Assembly (NCBI GenBank): GCA_025774805.1
Contig: JALGZR010000126.1
Span: 481-17,470 of the forward strand
Direction of reading: 5' to 3'
Length of the DNA: 16,990 nucleotides
DNA from: a bacterium
Lineage (GTDB): Bacteria; ARS69
Shown piece after piece: positions 6,305-13,389 of this stretch. Under the pieces are notes generated by a model. The model saw only the letters and a program-made list of their open reading frames with translations. It was not told where the DNA came from and ran no database searches. Position 1 is the first letter of the stretch; every line of letters starts with the position of its first letter. Position numbers and translations under genes: made by a program.

Positions 6305-7963
6305 ATGACCACCGTCGAAGAGCCACCCGCCGCCGAGAAAGCCGCTCCCGCGGCGTCCCCCCCGGAGGAGCACTCCACGTCGCTGCGCGACGTGCAACAG
6401 CTCGGTCTCATCCCCGCGATCAAGAGCCTCAGCTACGTCTTCTGGGTCTGCGGGGCGATGGAGATGGTCGAGCGCCTGGCCTACTACGGGGTGAAGGCGG
6501 TCGCCGTCCTCTACGTGACGGGCACGTTGATGATGGTCTTCGCCTTCGTCTCCTCGTTCCTTCCGATCTTCACCGGCGGGCTCTCCGACCGGTACGGCTA
6601 CAAAGAGACAATCTTCCTCTCGACGGTCGTGAAGATTTGCGGCTACCTCGTGATGGCCTGGTTCCACAGCTACGGCGGGTTCTTCCTGGGATGCATGCTT
6701 CTCGCAGCGGGGACCGCGATCTTCAAGCCGGGCATCCAGGGCACGCTCGTGAAGTCCACGAGCCGGAAGAACAGCTCCATCGCGTGGGGCATATTCTACC
6801 AGACGGTGAACATCGGCGGCTGGCTCGGCCCGCTCGTGGCGGCGCAGATGCGGGTCCTCGAGTGGCAGTACGTCTTCTATGCGTGCGCGTGCATCATCTG
6901 CCTGAACTTCCTGCTGCTGCTCACCTACCGGGAGGTCGGCATCGAGGAGCGCAAGGAGCGCGCCCGGCAGCGTAAGTCGGGCGTCGTGAAGACCGAGAGC
7001 CTCCCCCGGGAGTCGATTCGCGAGCTCTTGAAGCCGCACGTGTGGACTTACCTGCTGCTCTTCTCCGGCTTCTGGTTCATGTTCATGGCGCTTTTCGACG
7101 TGCTGCCCGCCCACATCCGGGATTGGGTCGACACGCGAGATATCGTTCGCACGCTGTCGGCGTCGGGCCAGGTGACCAACGAGTTCGTGAAGAAGGCGCT
7201 CGGCATGGATCCGACGGGATCGATCATCCTTCCGGAGGGCCTGGTGAACATCAACGCCGGGCTCATCATGATCACTTGCTTCCTCTTCGCGTTCCTCTCC
7301 GGAAAGATGCGTGCCACGACGAGCATGGTCGTCGGAACGCTCTTCGCGACGGTCGCCATGTTCGCGATCGGTTCCTCGGCGTTCGGCTGGCTCATGGTCG
7401 GCTCGATCGCGATCTTCTCGGTCGGCGAGATGCTCTCGTCGCCCAAGTTCAGCGAGTTCATCGGGAACTTCGCCCCGTCCGACAAGAAGGCGATGTACCT
7501 GGGCTTCTCCCAGATCCCCATCGCGATCGGGTGGACCCTCGAAGGCAAGGTCGCTCCGATGCTCTACGGGAAGTTCAGCTCGAAGGACGCCTTCTCCCGC
7601 GACATGATCGTCGAGCGAGTGCAGGCCGGGTCCGCGTCGGTTCCCGACGCCGTCACCGGAATGGCGGAGGCCGAGGCGTCGCGGGTGACGTCCTTGGCGG
7701 AAACCCACGGCCGGAGCGTGGATCAGCTCGATAGCTGGCTGCAGTCCGACCCGACGGCCTTCGCGGAGGCGATTCCGCAGGGTGAGGGGTTTGACTGGCT
7801 CGTGACGGTCACCGCGGACGCTCCGCGGGCGCTCACCGATGCGCTGTGGAATGCCCACAGCATCGGCACCACCTGGTACATCATGATGATCATCGGAGTG
7901 ATCTCGGCCGTCGGCATCGGGCTGTACGGGCGGTGGATCCTGACGTTGAAGGAGACCGACTGA
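6305..7963 (+). CDS. POT/PTR-family proton-coupled oligopeptide-type transporter (MFS)
   Basis: A 552-aa inner-membrane transporter of the proton-dependent oligopeptide (POT) branch of the major facilitator superfamily. The signature ExxERxxYYG appears as Glu53-MV-Glu56-Arg57-LA-Tyr60-Tyr61-Gly in helix 1, giving the proton-coupling residues. GGLSDRYGYK (91-100) is the MFS loop 2-3 motif, and FKPGIQG followed by FYQTVNIGGWLGP corresponds to the POT helix 4-5 motif region. Many hydrophobic helices follow. There is an N-terminal Pro/Ala/Glu-rich cytosolic tail of about 30 residues and, unusually, a hydrophilic segment of roughly 90 residues (about 430-520) before the last membrane helix. The substrate could be di/tripeptides or another small solute. 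ATG 6305 has a CGGGAG site upstream. Confidence 0.85.
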   Translation: MTTVEEPPAAEKAAPAASPPEEHSTSLRDVQQLGLIPAIKSLSYVFWVCGAMEMVERLAYYGVKAVAVLYVTGTLMMVFAFVSSFLPIFTGGLSDRYGYKETIFLSTVVKICGYLVMAWFHSYGGFFLGCMLLAAGTAIFKPGIQGTLVKSTSRKNSSIAWGIFYQTVNIGGWLGPLVAAQMRVLEWQYVFYACACIICLNFLLLLTYREVGIEERKERARQRKSGVVKTESLPRESIRELLKPHVWTYLLLFSGFWFMFMALFDVLPAHIRDWVDTRDIVRTLSASGQVTNEFVKKALGMDPTGSIILPEGLVNINAGLIMITCFLFAFLSGKMRATTSMVVGTLFATVAMFAIGSSAFGWLMVGSIAIFSVGEMLSSPKFSEFIGNFAPSDKKAMYLGFSQIPIAIGWTLEGKVAPMLYGKFSSKDAFSRDMIVERVQAGSASVPDAVTGMAEAEASRVTSLAETHGRSVDQLDSWLQSDPTAFAEAIPQGEGFDWLVTVTADAPRALTDALWNAHSIGTTWYIMMIIGVISAVGIGLYGRWILTLKETD

Positions 7964-8365
7964 GCCGTCCGCGACAGGACGGAACACCCGGCTCGTGACC
8001 GTCAGCGACCTCGGGACCTTCTTCGGACCGGGGATTGCGCGGGGGCACCCTCCCACAAGTTCCACTGGTCCTGATCGACGCAATACCTGCCCGACGAGTC
8101 AGCTAGTGTAACGCGCCCTTCTGGCGCTCGTCTCGACTTCGCAGCCCTCCGCTCCGCCATCGGATTCGGCCTTTCGCCGGGTGAATCGGCTCTCTCGGAA
8201 CCGACCACCCGCACTCCCTCGGGAGCGCTCATCGGGGCGCTTGCCTCGGCGCGCCCGTCCATGGTTCTGTCGACCCAGTCGAAGTGCTTCCCGGCCGGTC
8301 CGGATTCGATGCCGTACTCTCCTCGAATCCCCGTCATCCCTTCCCCTGCAGAAAGAGGTTGGGCG
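7964..8365. other. 402-bp intergenic interval
   Basis: Immediately after the transporter stop, CCGTCC (7965-7970), a 6-nt loop and GGACGG (7977-7982) form a hairpin that may end transcription, though no T-tract follows. The remainder holds no convincing gene. A 111-codon open frame on the minus strand (8337-8002) has mixed codon choice, no recognisable motif and no well-placed ribosome-binding site. The right end carries the AGAGG ribosome-binding site of the next gene. Confidence 0.4.
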
Positions 8366-9130
8366 ATGAGTTACCCGTACATGAAGCGAGGGGACGCTCT
8401 TCCGACCGTGGGCGTTCTGCAGCTCCTGCTGAACCGTACCGGAGCCCGCCTGGCCCTGGACGGCATCTTCGGTCCCAAGACCGAGGGAGCCGTGAAGGCC
8501 TTCAAGTCCGCGCGCAAGATGGGGATGAACGGAATCGTGGACCAGGCGACGTGGAAGCGGATCGCCGCGAGCGAGTCCCTTCCCGTCGTCGACTCCATCG
8601 ACGTCACGAATCCGGGCGACGTCGGCGAGATCAAAGACGCGCGCCGTGCCGGTGGGGCCGTGGTCTTCCGCGGCGGCATGTGCAACGGAGTCGCCCAGGC
8701 CATCCAGGACATCAAGGCCGGCGCCGCGGGCAAACTCTTTCTCGTGCGAATGCACGGCCACGGCACGTCCGGCAACATCGGCATCTCCGAGGGCCTCGAC
8801 ACCATGACCGGACACCGTGCCGGCCTCGACCTCAACAACCTCCGGAACGTCGAAGCCGATCTGCGCAAGCTGCGACCGGCCTTCGGACCCTACGGCAGCG
8901 TCCAGCTCATGGGCTGCAATACCGGCCAGGGGGCGCGGGGGAGAACGTTCCTGGCGAGATTGGCCGAGATCTGGGGCGTACCGGTCTCCGCGGGCGTGGA
9001 TACACAGCTGTCGGGACCGACGGGCATCTTTCGGTTCGAGGGGCGGGTGGTCACACGCTGCCCGGGCGGACGATCGCTGCGCGACTGGTGTCGTACGCGA
9101 CCCGAGTTCGCCGAGATGACGCCGGTCTGA
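8366..9130 (+). CDS. Peptidoglycan-binding domain fused to putative caspase-fold protease domain
   Basis: The first 70 residues are a PG_binding_1 domain: MKRGDALPTVGVLQLLLN, LDGIFGPKTEGAVKAFKSARKMGMNGIVDQATWKRI. After a short linker, residues about 95-235 look like a caspase-fold (DUF4347/CHAT-like) domain: LFLVRMHGHGTSGNIGIS places a catalytic-type His at 130 or 132, and VQLMGCNTGQGARGRTFLARLAEIWGVPVSAG places Cys184 after a hydrophobic strand, the usual His/Cys dyad layout. Substrate and role are unknown; options are a cell-wall-associated protease, a secreted effector or a stress-activated peptidase. No signal peptide is visible, which is odd for a wall-binding domain and suggests non-Sec export or a cytoplasmic role. 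ATG 8366 has an AGAGG site and starts the domain; upstream in-frame residues look like noise. Confidence 0.65.
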   Translation: MSYPYMKRGDALPTVGVLQLLLNRTGARLALDGIFGPKTEGAVKAFKSARKMGMNGIVDQATWKRIAASESLPVVDSIDVTNPGDVGEIKDARRAGGAVVFRGGMCNGVAQAIQDIKAGAAGKLFLVRMHGHGTSGNIGISEGLDTMTGHRAGLDLNNLRNVEADLRKLRPAFGPYGSVQLMGCNTGQGARGRTFLARLAEIWGVPVSAGVDTQLSGPTGIFRFEGRVVTRCPGGRSLRDWCRTRPEFAEMTPV

Positions 9131-9305
9131 TCCGTCGCCCGGCCGGCATCGCCATCATTCGGTGATCATGCGGTTCTCGTGGAGGTGGAGGCGCAGCTGG
9201 ATGGCACGGTCCGGGCTCTCGACGCGAGCCCCGCGGAGCGTGTGATCCCGGGCGGCTCCTCCCTAAGCCGCGAACGTCACCACTCCTCAACTTCAAGGAC
9301 CTCTC

Positions 9306-10301
9306 ATGGATCTCTTCTACGCCGCTGCCTGCCAGGTCGACCAACCGAACCCCGCAACCCGGACGGAGATGCCCCGAAACACCGCTCGCATGCTGCAGCT
9401 CTTGGAGCAGGCCGTCGTGGGCTACCGACCGTTCCACGACGTGAAGCTCGTCGTGTTTCCCGAGTTCGCTCATGCCGCACCCGTCTACCCGACGGCCGAA
9501 GAACTCCTGGAGAAGCTCGCGGTGCCGGTTCCGAACGAGCACACGGACCGCATCGCCGCGAAGGCCCGCGAGCTCGGCGTCTTCGTGCAGACGGGCAGCC
9601 TTCTGGAGGTCGACCCTCGCTGGCCGGACACCGTGTTCAACACCACCTGTCTCATCGGGCCCGGCGGTGTCCTCTCGAAGTACCGTAAGGTCAATCCCTG
9701 GATCCCCTGGGAGGTGCACGCCAGCCCGCACGACATCCCGGACTATCCCGACGACCCCCTCCCCGTCGTCGAGACGGAGATCGGGCGCGTCGGGGTCGCC
9801 ACCTGCTACGACTGGCTTTTTCCGGAGGTCACCCGGGAGCTGACCCTCAAGGGGGCCGAGATCCTGATCCGCATCTCAGCCTACATGGATCCCTGGGGCG
9901 CCACACCCCCGATGGATTGGTGGACCGTCGTCAACCGGTGTCGGGCGATCGAGAACTTGGCCTGTGTCGTCGCGGCCAATCAGGGAGCCCAATCCCGCCA
10001 CTATCCGCCGTTCTCCTGGCCCGGCGGCAGCATGATCGTCGACTGGGACGGACGCGTTCTGGCCGAGGCCCCGTCCGGACCGGGTGAGCGGATCGTGGTC
10101 GGACCCGTTCACCTGGCGGCGCTGCGGGAGGAGCGGCGAAGACGAGTGGGTCATACGATGCCGGCCCAGCTCCGCACCGAGCTCTACCCGCGGCAACGGG
10201 AGCCCGCCTATCCGGGGAACGTCGGTCCCGAGGCGCGGACGGTGGAAGCCCAGGAGCGTACGATCGCGCGGGCCAAGAGCGAACTCGGATTTTCTCGGTG
10301 A
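9306..10301 (+). CDS. Nitrilase-superfamily carbon-nitrogen hydrolase (amidase type)
   Basis: A cytoplasmic thiol hydrolase of the nitrilase superfamily that cleaves amide or nitrile C-N bonds. The Glu-Lys-Cys triad is visible: Glu53 in VVFPEFAH, Lys128 in KYRKVNP, and Cys167 in VGVATCYDWLFPEV. Supporting motifs are NTTCLIGPGG (112-121) and RAIENLACVVAANQG, followed by GGSMIVDWDGRVLAEAPSGPGERIVVG, the family's usual C-terminal strand pair. At 331 aa it is slightly long; the last 60 residues (Arg/Glu-rich, LYPRQREPAYPGN) form an extended tail seen in oligomeric members. Substrate cannot be told from sequence; Cys followed by YDW rather than the nitrilase CWEN favours amidase-type chemistry. 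ATG 9306 follows AAGGAC. The neighbours give no pathway clue. Confidence 0.88.
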   Translation: MDLFYAAACQVDQPNPATRTEMPRNTARMLQLLEQAVVGYRPFHDVKLVVFPEFAHAAPVYPTAEELLEKLAVPVPNEHTDRIAAKARELGVFVQTGSLLEVDPRWPDTVFNTTCLIGPGGVLSKYRKVNPWIPWEVHASPHDIPDYPDDPLPVVETEIGRVGVATCYDWLFPEVTRELTLKGAEILIRISAYMDPWGATPPMDWWTVVNRCRAIENLACVVAANQGAQSRHYPPFSWPGGSMIVDWDGRVLAEAPSGPGERIVVGPVHLAALREERRRRVGHTMPAQLRTELYPRQREPAYPGNVGPEARTVEAQERTIARAKSELGFSR

Positions 10302-10597
10302 GATCACCCGTCCTGGCTCGGTGACGCAACAGGCCGCCAACCGCAGCGAAGCCGTGATCCCGGCAGCGCCGGAACAGCGGGCCGGACGGGAGGAGCCGCG
10401 TACAAGAGATGCTCGTTGCCGGCCGCGAGACGGGTCGGCCGTAGCGCCGAATCCCCATCCTTCAGCACCCCGCTCGTGATTTGCCGCACACCCGTCGCGC
10501 GTCATGTCGCCCCGGGATCAAACGTGCTAGATTCCCCTCGCGAACTGCGCAGAAACCGCGAGCGCACGGAGAACGGCGACACGCAGGGGGAATCGTG
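10302..10597. other. Intergenic region with possible extended -10 promoter
   Basis: A 296-bp gap between the nitrilase and SLOG genes. TGCTAGATT at 10525-10533 resembles an extended -10 element (TGn plus TAGATT); no convincing -35 precedes it. Transcription would begin near 10540, giving a leader of about 58 nt that ends in an AGGGGG ribosome-binding site before ATG 10598. No coding frame or repeat is apparent. Confidence 0.35.
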
Positions 10598-11698
10598 ATG
10601 GACGGACCCACGATCGCGATCGTCGGGAGCGCACGCCAGGCGATCCTCGATGACACGGCCCAATCCGACCAGGTTCGAGAGGCGGCGGAGCAGATCGGAC
10701 GGAAGCTGGCCCTCAGCCAGTGTCGGATCATTGTCTACTCGAGCGATGAGGGGTTCATCGAACCCACCGTCGTCCGAGGGTTCTTGGGCGAGAATCCGGG
10801 AGAGAAGTCGATCATCTGCATCGCGAACGAGGAGTATCCGATCGAATACCAGGGCATGGACGACCCGAACGGTCCGTTCGAGACCTTCATCGATCCGAAT
10901 CCCGATTGGGAAATCGCTTTCTACCAGTCGCTGCACGATCGGGCGGATGGCGTCCTGCTCATCGGCGGCGGAGCCACGACCCTGGCCGCCGGTCTCGTCG
11001 CCGTGCATGCGAACAAGGCCCTTTACAGCGTTGCCGCCTTTGGCGGAGGCGCGAACACCGCGTGGAAGTACCTGAGCGCCAATCCTCATCTCGAGACGAG
11101 CGACGAGCGTCGGCACATGAAGATCTGGCAGGGTGAACCGTCCGCGGCCCGGTGTGTCGAGGCTCTGATCCGGCAGACTGGGGTTGCGGCCACGGAAAGC
11201 GCCAAGCGTGCCGCGCTCGAGAGCCGCCTCAAGGAGATGACCCGTCTGAAACGCCAGAACCTCCCGGCGTTGAGCACGGTGGCTCTCTTCGTCGCAATTC
11301 TCATCTTCAGTCTTTCCCGGCTGCCCGGATTCGGGACGACTTGGTTTTGGATCTCCCTCTTCTGTGTCCTGATGAGTGCCGGCCTGATGGGCTCGAGCGT
11401 TCGCCTGCTGTTGAGGCCCGTACTGACGCATCCGCGGGGAACGACCGCGGTCTTGGGGATCGTCGCCGGTCTCGTGGTCGGTCTTTCGTATCTTCTCCCT
11501 CAGCTCATCGCGGGATCGAGTGGAACCGTCAGTGCAACCGTCGCTGAATCGGACAAGACGAGTTCCACGATTGCCTACTTTCTCGCACCGGCGCTCATCG
11601 CGCTCTCGGCCGGCTTCGGCTTCGATTACGCATTCGAGAAGTGGCGAGAGACCAGCCGGGCGGACGTGGACACGGGATTCGGCACGGCGCGGGGCTGA
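10598..11698 (+). CDS. SLOG-domain protein with four C-terminal transmembrane helices
   Basis: Residues about 4-195 form a Rossmann-like SLOG (SMF/DprA-LOG superfamily) domain: TIAIVGSARQA at the first strand, RIIVYSSDEGFIEPTVVRGFL, then DGVLLIGGGATTLAAGLVA (118-136) with the nucleotide-binding Gly cluster, and YSVAAFGGGANTAWKYL. A charged helix (about 200-220) leads to four predicted membrane helices at about 222-240, 248-271, 283-304 and 324-345, with a short cytosolic tail. SLOG domains are known or predicted to bind nucleotides or NAD/ADP-ribose-type ligands, and TRPM channels join a related domain to a membrane pore. A ligand-gated membrane sensor or effector is therefore plausible, but this is inference. 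ATG 10598 has an AGGGGG site; the upstream in-frame extension is basic noise. It converges on the WD40 gene with a 20-bp gap. Confidence 0.72.
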   Translation: MDGPTIAIVGSARQAILDDTAQSDQVREAAEQIGRKLALSQCRIIVYSSDEGFIEPTVVRGFLGENPGEKSIICIANEEYPIEYQGMDDPNGPFETFIDPNPDWEIAFYQSLHDRADGVLLIGGGATTLAAGLVAVHANKALYSVAAFGGGANTAWKYLSANPHLETSDERRHMKIWQGEPSAARCVEALIRQTGVAATESAKRAALESRLKEMTRLKRQNLPALSTVALFVAILIFSLSRLPGFGTTWFWISLFCVLMSAGLMGSSVRLLLRPVLTHPRGTTAVLGIVAGLVVGLSYLLPQLIAGSSGTVSATVAESDKTSSTIAYFLAPALIALSAGFGFDYAFEKWRETSRADVDTGFGTARG

Positions 11699-11718
11699 GC
11701 GAGTGCTTGCACCCGGCC

Positions 11719-13023
11719 TCAGCGCAGCACCACCAGCTTTCGCGTCATCAACTGCACCCCGTCGGACAGGCTGGCGAAGTAGACGCCCGGGGCCACGCGC
11801 GCGCCGGAAGCGTTCCGCGCATCCCACAGGATCACATGGGCGCCGGCCGCGTGGGCGCCGTCAAGAAGAGTGGCGACCCGACGCCCCGACGCGTCGTGAA
11901 CGCTCAGGCGTACACCGGCCGCCTCGGACAGACGGAAGCTCAATCGCGTGCCCGCACGAAGCGGATTCGGCGCCGCCCGGAAGACCGGACGATCGGCCGC
12001 AAGGGCATCCGCGGCACTCGGCGTGACGGGATTGACTGCGTGGACCACATCGCCGAAGGCGCTGCCGTAGGCGAAGCTCGTCCCATCGGGCGAGTAGCCC
12101 AGATCGAGAGCCGAGGCATCGTACGATTGGATCAGCCCGCCGTCCGCGAGATCCCAGAACTTGAGAACGCCCTGGGATCCAGTGCGCCCCGAGGATAGCA
12201 AGGTCCCCCCGTCTGGAGAGAAGGCGAGCGCGTACACCCAGTCGCCGTGACCCTCCAGGGTGCGCAGCAGCTCTCCGTCCTCGACCCGCCAGATCTTGAT
12301 GGAGGAGTCGTCGGCGGGATCGTGGCCACCGGCGCCGGTCGCCAGGTACATCCCGTCCGGAGAGAACGCGACGGCACTGACATCGTCGTCGTGGGCGGCG
12401 ATCACTCCGTCGGGCTGGCCGGTGACCGGATCCCACAGCCGAGCGGCGTTGTCGGAGCCGGCGGTGGCCACCCGCGAGCCGTCCGGCGAGTAGGCCACGT
12501 CGAGGATGTAGCTGCCGGTGTAGATCGAGTGCAACTCGACGCCGTCGACGATGCGTGTGAGATCGAGATGGCGATTCACGCCCCCGCCGCCCGAGGCGAG
12601 GATCGCGCCATCAGAGGAGACATCGACGAAGCACCCACCGGCGGTGAACAGCTCGGTGCCGAGCTCCGGGTCCCAGACACCCGCCACCCCTCCGGGGGGA
12701 TAGCCGGAGACCACGTATCCGACGGCGATCAGGTCGGAGCCGGGCACGGCGGCCACGGAGTGGATGCCGTGGGGGGCGAGGGAGAACACGCCGGCCGGTG
12801 AGCCGTCGGCCGCGGACCAGAGGCGGAAGCTGCTGTCGGTGGGTCCGGCGCCCGAGATGATCCGGGTGCCGTCCTCCGTGAAGTCGATGCCCCGGACGCT
12901 CGCGCTGTGGTCGTCGCGCTGCCAGAGAATGGTCGGAGGTCCCTCGGCGAGGACGGCCGGGGCGCTCAGCACCAGAAGTCCGAGACCGATAATCGTGGGG
13001 TTTGCCGTTCGCATCGGATTCAT
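11719..13023 (-). CDS. Secreted WD40-repeat protein with C-terminal FlgD-like/sorting domain
   Basis: A 434-aa exported protein. Residues 1-26 are a signal peptide with likely cleavage at AVLA/EG. Residues 30-330 hold about six to seven WD40-type blades with recurring units such as VAYSPDGSRVATAGSDNAARLWD (176-198), VAFSPDGMYLATG…IKIW (218-245) and LAFSPDGGTLLSSG…LKFWD (267-291). Residues about 345-434 form a FlgD-like Ig domain: APNPLRAGTRLSFRLSEA, DASGRRVATLLDG, HVILWDARNASGARVAPGVYF and RKLVVLR. In FCB-type bacteria this tail is common on secreted or surface proteins and may act in sorting or anchoring. ATG 13023 follows GGGAGGGGAG; three upstream frames are less likely. The start overlaps the stop of a 40-codon ORF (ATGA), and a long GC-rich leader precedes it. 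Confidence 0.85.
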   Translation of the reverse strand: MNPMRTANPTIIGLGLLVLSAPAVLAEGPPTILWQRDDHSASVRGIDFTEDGTRIISGAGPTDSSFRLWSAADGSPAGVFSLAPHGIHSVAAVPGSDLIAVGYVVSGYPPGGVAGVWDPELGTELFTAGGCFVDVSSDGAILASGGGGVNRHLDLTRIVDGVELHSIYTGSYILDVAYSPDGSRVATAGSDNAARLWDPVTGQPDGVIAAHDDDVSAVAFSPDGMYLATGAGGHDPADDSSIKIWRVEDGELLRTLEGHGDWVYALAFSPDGGTLLSSGRTGSQGVLKFWDLADGGLIQSYDASALDLGYSPDGTSFAYGSAFGDVVHAVNPVTPSAADALAADRPVFRAAPNPLRAGTRLSFRLSEAAGVRLSVHDASGRRVATLLDGAHAAGAHVILWDARNASGARVAPGVYFASLSDGVQLMTRKLVVLR

Positions 13024-13142
13024 GACTGCTCCCCTCCCTGACCCGAGAGACACATCGCGGGGCGCCCGGGCCGTGACGCGGCGGCGAGTCCGATCGAGAG
13101 CAGGAAAACAGTCAGTCGCGGAACTACTTTCGGGCCATGCAC
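13020..13142 (-). CDS. Possible 40-aa leader ORF translationally coupled to the WD40 gene
   Basis: GTG at 13142 follows a perfect AGGAGG (13154-13149) with a 6-nt spacer, the best ribosome-binding site on this strand nearby. The frame runs 40 codons, includes a hydrophobic RLTVFLLSIGLAAAS stretch, and ends in a TGA that overlaps the WD40 start as ATGA. I recognise no family. It could be a regulatory leader peptide. Alternatively the AGGAGG is coincidental, or the ORF is a decayed second signal-peptide start. Confidence 0.35.
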   Translation of the reverse strand: MHGPKVVPRLTVFLLSIGLAAASRPGRPAMCLSGQGGEQS

Positions 13143-13389
13143 CTCCGGCCTCCTTTCGGGGGAGTACGACTCGGCCGTCCCCATGGACGGCCCGAGTGGC
13201 ACCAAGGGGGTCGCGGCAGGCCCGGTGACTCCCAGGCTTGCGTTCGCGGGTATTACACCTCGGGGGGGATTTTGTGACTTCCCCGTCTGGCCTGCATATC
13301 TCACCAGTCTCTGCTGCGGCAGCGGCTCGCGACGAGCCTCGTGAGAAATGCAGGCCAGGGAAACGAGCGGAGGAAGTTGACCGGTCCGC
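13024..13389. other. 366-bp leader/intergenic region upstream of the WD40 gene
   Basis: Read on the minus strand, the region holds repeat copy B (13357-13288), then a GC-rich segment with two predicted hairpins: GAGTCACC pairing with GGTGccACTC about 13230-13195, and GGCCGTCC-ATGG-GGACGGCC at 13192-13173 extended by CTCG/CGAG with one bulge. After these come CCGAAAGGAGG and the 40-codon ORF. An ACGCAAGCC motif near 13237 recalls c-di-GMP-I riboswitches, but the required upstream GGCAAACC segment is missing. It is best described as a possible structured 5' leader. Confidence 0.35.
13288..13357. repeat. Copy B of the GCCTGCATWTCTCACC palindromic repeat, 70 bp
   Basis: The ends are inverted: TGGCCTGCATATCTCACCA at the left, and GTGAGAAATGCAGGCCA at the right, which reads TGGCCTGCATTTCTCAC on the other strand. 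The core includes CTCTGCTGCGGCAGCGGC and GCTCGCGACGAGC, themselves able to fold. A 42-nt block starting at the left end is identical at about 41 positions to copy C in reverse. It lies 32 bp beyond the FecR gene stop, where it may also act as a terminator. Confidence 0.8.

Noticed and set aside
6149-8083. 644-codon minus-strand open frame opposite the POT transporter
   Set aside because: Composition is His/Asp/Arg-rich with no motif, and it is a mirror of the well-supported transporter gene.
8002-8337. 111-codon minus-strand ORF between the transporter and the PG-binding gene
   Set aside because: No family resemblance, mixed codon use and no spaced ribosome-binding site. Kept only as a note in the intergenic entry.
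9140-9250. Short minus-strand frame with the protein-like string ESPDRAIQLRLHLHENR
   Set aside because: Only about 35 codons after an upstream stop, with no start or named homologue; possibly a gene remnant, but unsupported without a database search.
8366-11698. A multi-gene defence island made of the caspase-like, nitrilase and SLOG genes
   Set aside because: Gaps of 175 and 296 bp, a possible separate promoter, and an ordinary nitrilase between them argue against one operon; no cyclase, TIR, nuclease or helicase gene is present.
10502-11827. 441-codon minus-strand open frame opposite the SLOG gene
   Set aside because: Antisense shadow of a gene with clear domain and membrane-helix structure; no family features of its own.
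13190-13260. c-di-GMP-I (GEMM) riboswitch on the minus strand
   Set aside because: ACGCAAGCC is suggestive, but the GGCAAACC segment and the GNRA-capped first helix of the consensus are not found in the right place.
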